The position numbers and the translations under genes were made by a program. From Denitromonas iodatirespirans (lineage in GTDB: Bacteria > Pseudomonadota > Gammaproteobacteria > Burkholderiales > Rhodocyclaceae): 52,991 bases of DNA. Under the pieces are notes generated by a model, which saw nothing but the letters and a program-made list of their open reading frames with translations, made no database searches and was not told where the DNA came from. The stretch's first letter is position 1; each line of letters opens with the position of its first letter. Shown here piece by piece: positions 48,989 to 52,991 of this stretch. Location of the stretch: the NCBI RefSeq assembly GCF_018524365.1, contig NZ_JAEKFT010000031.1, positions 1 through 52,991 of the forward strand, written 5' to 3'.

Positions 48989-50968
48989 ATGACCTACAAA
49001 CACTGGCGCCTGCGCCGCGAAGACGAAGGGCTGGCCTGGCTGGATTTCGATGCCGCCGGCAGCAGCACCAACACGCTCTCCGCCGAGGCGCTGGACGAGC
49101 TCTCGCGCGTTTTGTCCGCGCTCGCCAGCCAGCCGCCCAAGGCCCTGGTGATCGCCTCGGCCAAGCCGGCCGGCTTCATCGCCGGCGCCAATATCGAAGA
49201 GTTCACGCAGATCGACTCCGCCGAAGCGGCGCGCGCGCTGGTCAAACGCGGCTGGGAGGTGATGAACCAACTCGCCGCCGTCCGCTTTCCGACCCTGGCG
49301 CTGATCCGTGGCCACTGCATGGGCGGCGGCCTGGAGCTGGCGCTGGCCTGCCGCTATCGCATCGGCGTGGACGAGCCCGGTACCCGGCTGGCGCTGCCCG
49401 AAGTGATGCTCGGCATCGTACCCGGCTGGGGCGGCATGCTGCGCCTGCCCGAGTTGATCGGCCCGGCCGCCGCGCTCGATCTTATGCTCACCGGCAAAGG
49501 CCTGGACGCCAAGCGGGCGCACCGGCTCGGGCTGGTCGACGCCTGCGTGGCGCCGCGGGTGATGGACAACGCCGCCCGCGTGCTGGCGCTGTCCGGCCAG
49601 CCGGCGCGGCAACTGCCTTTCATGCAGCGGCTGATGAATGGTCCGCTCAAGACCTTCGTTGCCGGCAAGGCGCGCAAGCAGGTGGCCGCCAAGGCGCGGC
49701 CGGAGCACTACCCGGCGCCCTACGCCATCATCGACATCTGGGCCAACTACGGCGGCAACGCGCTGGCCGTGCCGGCCAGCAGCCCGTCGTCGCTGGAGGC
49801 CATCTTCCGCTCGCCGACGGCCAAGAACCTGGTGCGCGTGTTCTTTCTGCAGGAGCGGCTCAAGGGTTTCGGCAAGGACAGCGACTTCGCGCCCAAGCGG
49901 GTGCATGTGGTCGGCGCCGGCGTGATGGGCGGCGACATCGCCGCCTGGTGCGCGCTGCGCGGCCTGACGGTGACGCTGCAGGACCAGTCCGCCGAGCGCA
50001 TCGCCCCGGCCATCGCCCGTGCCGCCAAGCTCTATGACAAGAAATTCCGCAGCGACAAGAAGCAGGCGCGCTTCGCCCTCGACCGGCTGATCCCCGATCC
50101 GCAAGGCCATGGCGTGGCCCATGCCGACCTGATCATCGAGGCGATCTACGAAAACCTCGAGGCCAAGCGCACGCTGTTCGCCGATATCGAGCGCCGCGCC
50201 AAGCCCGAGGCGGTGCTCGCCACCAATACCTCCAGCCTGCGGCTCGAAGACATCGCCACCGCGCTGGCCGCGCCCGAGCGCCTGGTCGGCATCCACTTCT
50301 TCAACCCGGTGGCGATGCTGCCGCTGGTCGAAGTGGTGACCGGCGAGCAATCCGACCCCGAGGCCGTCAAGTGTGCCGCGACCTTCGTGCGCAAGATCGA
50401 CAAGCTGCCGCTGCCGGTCAAGAGTGCGCCCGGCTTCCTGGTCAATGCCGTGCTCGGCCCCTACATGCTCGAAGCGCTGCGCTGTGTGGATGAAGGCATC
50501 GCGCCCGAGACCATCGACGCCGCACTGGTCGCGTATGGCATGCCGATCGGCCCGGTCGAGCTGGTCGACACCGTCGGTCTCGACATCGCCGTGGCCGCCG
50601 GCAAAGCACTCACCGGCAGCGAGGCCAGCGCCGCGCCGCGCGGCTTGATGCAGCGGGTCGAGGCCGGCAAACTGGGCAAGAAGACGGGCGAGGGCTTCTA
50701 CGTGTGGGCCGACGGCAAGGCACAGAAAGCCACACTGGGTACCATTCCCGACGGTTTGGCGGCGCGTATCATCGAACCGCTACTGCAAGCGGCCAAGCGT
50801 TGCGTGCAGGCTGGCGTGGTCGCCGACGGCGATCTGGCCGACGCCGGCGTGATCTTCGGCACCGGCTTTGCGCCCTTCTCCGGCGGACCGATCCAGACCT
50901 TGCGCGAACGCGGCGATCTGCCGGCCGCCGACGAATCCGTCGCGCCCATGGTCCCCGAGGGCGCCTGA
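48989..50968 (+). CDS. Enoyl-CoA hydratase / 3-hydroxyacyl-CoA dehydrogenase (FadJ/FadB-like)
   Basis: The 659-residue product starts at the ATG at 48989. The N-terminal crotonase domain (about 1-200) has AGANIEEFTQIDSAEAARAL and GHCMGGGLELALACRYRIG, with ALPEVMLGIVPGWGGMLRLP containing the catalytic Glu. The NAD-binding dehydrogenase domain starts VHVVGAGVMGGDIAAWCALRG and contains GIHFFNPVAMLPLVEVV. It performs the hydration and second oxidation steps of beta-oxidation. It is somewhat shorter than E. coli FadJ (714), mostly between domains and at the C-terminus. Context with thiolase and fadE is consistent. Confidence 0.9.
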   Translation: MTYKHWRLRREDEGLAWLDFDAAGSSTNTLSAEALDELSRVLSALASQPPKALVIASAKPAGFIAGANIEEFTQIDSAEAARALVKRGWEVMNQLAAVRFPTLALIRGHCMGGGLELALACRYRIGVDEPGTRLALPEVMLGIVPGWGGMLRLPELIGPAAALDLMLTGKGLDAKRAHRLGLVDACVAPRVMDNAARVLALSGQPARQLPFMQRLMNGPLKTFVAGKARKQVAAKARPEHYPAPYAIIDIWANYGGNALAVPASSPSSLEAIFRSPTAKNLVRVFFLQERLKGFGKDSDFAPKRVHVVGAGVMGGDIAAWCALRGLTVTLQDQSAERIAPAIARAAKLYDKKFRSDKKQARFALDRLIPDPQGHGVAHADLIIEAIYENLEAKRTLFADIERRAKPEAVLATNTSSLRLEDIATALAAPERLVGIHFFNPVAMLPLVEVVTGEQSDPEAVKCAATFVRKIDKLPLPVKSAPGFLVNAVLGPYMLEALRCVDEGIAPETIDAALVAYGMPIGPVELVDTVGLDIAVAAGKALTGSEASAAPRGLMQRVEAGKLGKKTGEGFYVWADGKAQKATLGTIPDGLAARIIEPLLQAAKRCVQAGVVADGDLADAGVIFGTGFAPFSGGPIQTLRERGDLPAADESVAPMVPEGA

Positions 50969-50989
50969 GGCTCCCAGGAGAACCCGGAC

Positions 50990-51394
50990 ATGACCCAAGA
51001 CACCCAAATCTGCGACCTGCCCGACGACCGCGATCTCGCCCTGCGCGTGATGCCCATGCCGGCCGACACCAACCCCACCGGCGACGTGTTCGGTGGCTGG
51101 ATCGCGGCCCAGGTAGACATCGCCGGCGCCATCCCGGCGCGGCGGCGCGCCTGCGGGCGGGTGGCGACCATCAGCATCAACTCGTTCCTGTTCAAGCAAC
51201 CGGTGTCGGTCGGCGATCTGCTCAGCTTCTACGCCACCATCGTCAAGGAGGGGCGCACCTCGATCACCATCGCCGTCGAGGTCTATGCCGAGCGGCATCC
51301 GGAAAACCCGGTGGTGGTCAAGGTGACCGAAGCGACGCTGACCTACGTGTCCGTCGATGAACAGGGCAAGAAGCGGCCATTGCCGCCGAAGTAA
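50990..51394 (+). CDS. Acyl-CoA thioesterase, YciA-like hotdog fold
   Basis: The 134-residue product starts at the ATG at 50990 behind CCAGGAGAAC. DTNPTGDVFGGWIAAQVDIA contains the hotdog-family active-site Asp region, and FKQPVSVGDLLSFYATIVKE is typical of YciA/acyl-CoA hydrolase proteins. It hydrolyses acyl-CoA to free acid and CoA and may relieve CoA trapping during beta-oxidation. It lies 21 bases after the FadJ-like gene. Confidence 0.85.
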   Translation: MTQDTQICDLPDDRDLALRVMPMPADTNPTGDVFGGWIAAQVDIAGAIPARRRACGRVATISINSFLFKQPVSVGDLLSFYATIVKEGRTSITIAVEVYAERHPENPVVVKVTEATLTYVSVDEQGKKRPLPPK

Positions 51395-51411
51395 GCGGAA
51401 TTCGACAGGAC

Positions 51412-51434
51412 GACCACCCAAGGTGGTCAGCTTT
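51412..51434 (+). terminator. Terminator after the thioesterase gene
   Basis: GACCACC (51412-51418), loop CAA, GGTGGTC (51422-51428), then AGCTTTTA. A second hairpin, CCCGGTC with GACCGGG, follows near 51447-51465 and may reinforce termination or lie in the fadL leader. Confidence 0.7.
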
Positions 51435-51508
51435 TAGTGATTGCCCGGTCTGTCGGACCGGGGGGGAAGACCCGCAAGGGCATTATTTAGCGCAGTGAGG
51501 AGACATCT

Positions 51509-52822
51509 ATGAAAATGAAACACATGGCACGCCTGGTTCCCCTGGCCCTGCTGGCCCTCGGCAGCGGCCACGCCGCCGCAGCGGGCTTCCAGTTGCTCGA
51601 ACAGAATGCCAGCGGTCTGGGCAATGCCTACGCGGGTTCTGCCGCGGTGGCCGACAACGCGAGCACGATCTTCTTCAACCCGGCGGGCATGACGCAGTTG
51701 CAGGCGCGGGAAGTGTCGGCGGGTTTGAACCTGGTCAAGCCGTCGTTCAAGTTCAAGGATGAGGGCAGCCGCTTCCTGACCACGCCGCTGTCGATTCCCG
51801 CGTCGGGCTCGGATGCGGGCGACGCCGGTGACATCGCCGCGATCCCCAATGCCTATATGTCCTGGGCGCTGACCGATCGCTTGTGGGCCGGCGTGGGCAT
51901 CAGCGCACCGTTCGGGTTGGTGACCGAGTATGACGAGGATTGGGTCGGCCGAGCACAGGCGATCCTGTTCGACATCAAGACCATCAACATCAACCCCTCG
52001 CTGGCCTTCAAGGTCAATGACATGGTGTCGATCGGTGTCGGTCTGAACTGGCAGCGCTTGGAGGCGGAGTACGAGCGTTTTGCAACCGTCCTACCCAACG
52101 GTGTGGCACCGATCCCGGGTTTGTCGGCGACCAAGGCCATTCTCGAGGCGGATTCCGACGCGTGGGGCTGGAACATCGGCGCACTGTTCACCCTGTCGCC
52201 GGCCACCAAGGTTGGTGTGTCCTACCGCTCGAAGATCAAGCACGAGCTGGATGGCACGCTGAAGGTGGAGGGACCGGCCGCTGGTTTGGCGGCCACTGTC
52301 ACCACCTCCGACGCGTCGGCCGACGTCGAGTTGCCCGACACCTTCATTCTCAGCGTTTCGCAGCAACTGAGCGATCAGTGGGAGATGCTGGGTGACGTTT
52401 CTTGGACCGGTTGGAGCAGCATCCAGGAGGTCAACATCGTCCGGACCTCGGGTGGCGCCTCCGGCACCACGGCGCAGACCCTCGAAACCAAGTTCCGCGA
52501 TACCTGGCGCATTGCGCTGGGCGCCAACTACAAGCTGAACGATGCATGGAAGCTGAAGTTCGGCGTGGCCTATGACCAGACGCCGGTGCGCAACCAGAGA
52601 GAGCGGCTGGTGTCGCTGCCGGATGCCAACCGGACCTGGTTCTCGTTCGGCACCCAGTGGAAAGCCACCAAGGCATCGACCCTGGACCTTGGCGTGTCCT
52701 ATCTCTTTGTGCCGGAAACCAAGATCAACAATGACCAGCAGGCAGCCGGTCGGGGCCTGGTGCGCGGCACCTACGACTCCAGTGTCTGGATCCTCGGCGC
52801 CCAGTACTCCATGGCGTTCTGA
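51509..52822 (+). CDS. fadL: FadL/OmpP1 family long-chain fatty-acid outer-membrane transporter
   Basis: The 437-residue product starts at the ATG at 51509 after GTGAGGAGAC. A signal peptide (residues 1 to about 24) ends AAAA and the mature protein begins GFQLLEQNASGLGNAYAGSA. That N-terminal plug and the conserved NPAGMTQL motif are diagnostic of FadL/OmpP1. It ends WILGAQYSMAF with the terminal Phe of outer-membrane barrels. It takes up long-chain fatty acids or other hydrophobic compounds, fitting the beta-oxidation cluster upstream. It has its own leader and terminator. Confidence 0.9.
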   Translation: MKMKHMARLVPLALLALGSGHAAAAGFQLLEQNASGLGNAYAGSAAVADNASTIFFNPAGMTQLQAREVSAGLNLVKPSFKFKDEGSRFLTTPLSIPASGSDAGDAGDIAAIPNAYMSWALTDRLWAGVGISAPFGLVTEYDEDWVGRAQAILFDIKTININPSLAFKVNDMVSIGVGLNWQRLEAEYERFATVLPNGVAPIPGLSATKAILEADSDAWGWNIGALFTLSPATKVGVSYRSKIKHELDGTLKVEGPAAGLAATVTTSDASADVELPDTFILSVSQQLSDQWEMLGDVSWTGWSSIQEVNIVRTSGGASGTTAQTLETKFRDTWRIALGANYKLNDAWKLKFGVAYDQTPVRNQRERLVSLPDANRTWFSFGTQWKATKASTLDLGVSYLFVPETKINNDQQAAGRGLVRGTYDSSVWILGAQYSMAF

Positions 52823-52836
52823 TCCGCTTCGGATCG

Positions 52837-52868
52837 ACGGCGCGGCGAGAGTCGCGCCGTTTTTCTTT
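52837..52868 (+). terminator. Intrinsic terminator of fadL
   Basis: ACGGCGCG (52837-52844), loop GCGAGAGT, CGCGCCGT (52853-52860), then TTTTCTTT. The group II intron-like sequence begins right after its T-run. Confidence 0.85.
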
Positions 52869-52991
52869 GTGCGCCCAGCATGGGCGCACTCCTGCGGGTG
52901 CAAGTCCCGCCGTAAGTTGATCACAGCGAACGAAGTGAAGCGCAACTGCGCGAGGGCGACCGAGCGTGGGAAGGAAGCGTGGAGCATAAAC
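52869..52991 (+). mobile_element. Group II intron, 5' end (runs off the window)
   Basis: From 52869 the sequence reads GTGCGCCCAGCATGGGCGCA, then GGGTGCAAGTCCCGCC, and later GGGAAGGAAGCGTGGAGC. These are the GUGYG 5' boundary and the conserved domain I segments of bacterial group II introns. Only about 120 bases are present, so the maturase/reverse-transcriptase ORF and domains V-VI would lie beyond the window. The insertion point directly behind a transcription terminator is the target type used by class C introns; the class is not determined from this fragment. Confidence 0.75.

Overview
The window is about 53 kb of GC-rich bacterial DNA. I infer a betaproteobacterium of the Rhodocyclales type (Zoogloea/Azoarcus/Thauera-like). 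The grounds are PEP-CTERM proteins next to a PrsT-type TPR protein, a polyhydroxyalkanoate phasin, an assimilatory sulfate cluster with a DUF934 gene, a PsrA-headed fatty-acid operon and several sigma-54 promoters. No rRNA, tRNA or CRISPR array was seen.

Layout. (1) Positions 1-645 hold a partial IS5-type transposase and the C-terminal remnant of a TauE/SafE (TSUP) exporter, apparently cut by that element. (2) Positions 646-11279 hold the most interesting locus, a Fap-like extracellular fibre or matrix system. A near-consensus sigma-54 promoter (1087-1102) precedes five co-directional genes: two paralogous exported glycine-rich proteins of about 730 residues, a small exported protein, a FapD-like C39 cysteine peptidase and another exported protein. 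A convergent, oppositely transcribed group encodes an OmpA-like lipoprotein, a VpsR-like sigma-54 activator and a FapF-like outer-membrane beta-barrel with a coiled-coil N-terminus. Two exported proteins carry bacteriocin-style double-glycine sites in the same register, which suggests that the C39 peptidase matures them. (3) Positions 11697-14305 encode a membrane-anchored TIR protein, a Tsx-like porin, a DUF2721 protein and an Lrp-family regulator. (4) Positions 14429-20311 encode an arginine/ornithine pair (amidinohydrolase-fold enzyme and ornithine cyclodeaminase), a phasin with an inverted-repeat operator candidate, an AsmA protein, a DUF2853 protein and a CBS-domain protein.

(5) Positions 20668-27946 are the assimilatory sulfate reduction operon (TSUP, cysI, DUF934, cysH, a possible 40-residue ORF, cysD, cysN) with cysB divergent. 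(6) Positions 28032-36970 contain two PEP-CTERM surface proteins, each behind a sigma-54 promoter, plus an asparaginase/solute-binding pair, a KefB-like antiporter and PrsT. (7) Positions 37196-43068 contain an Atm1-type ABC exporter, a LysE exporter, a YjdF-like membrane protein and a CpxRA-like two-component system divergent from a Spy/CpxP-like chaperone, with an array of CpxR-type half-sites between them. (8) Positions 43225-52822 are a fatty-acid degradation cluster (psrA, fadE, thiolase, degV-like, fadJ-like, thioesterase, fadL). A group II intron appears to begin right after the fadL terminator and runs off the window.

Common thread: three of the sigma-54 promoters found stand before genes for exported matrix or surface proteins, so RpoN may coordinate the extracellular matrix in this organism. 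All functional statements come from reading translated sequence and motifs; no database search was run.
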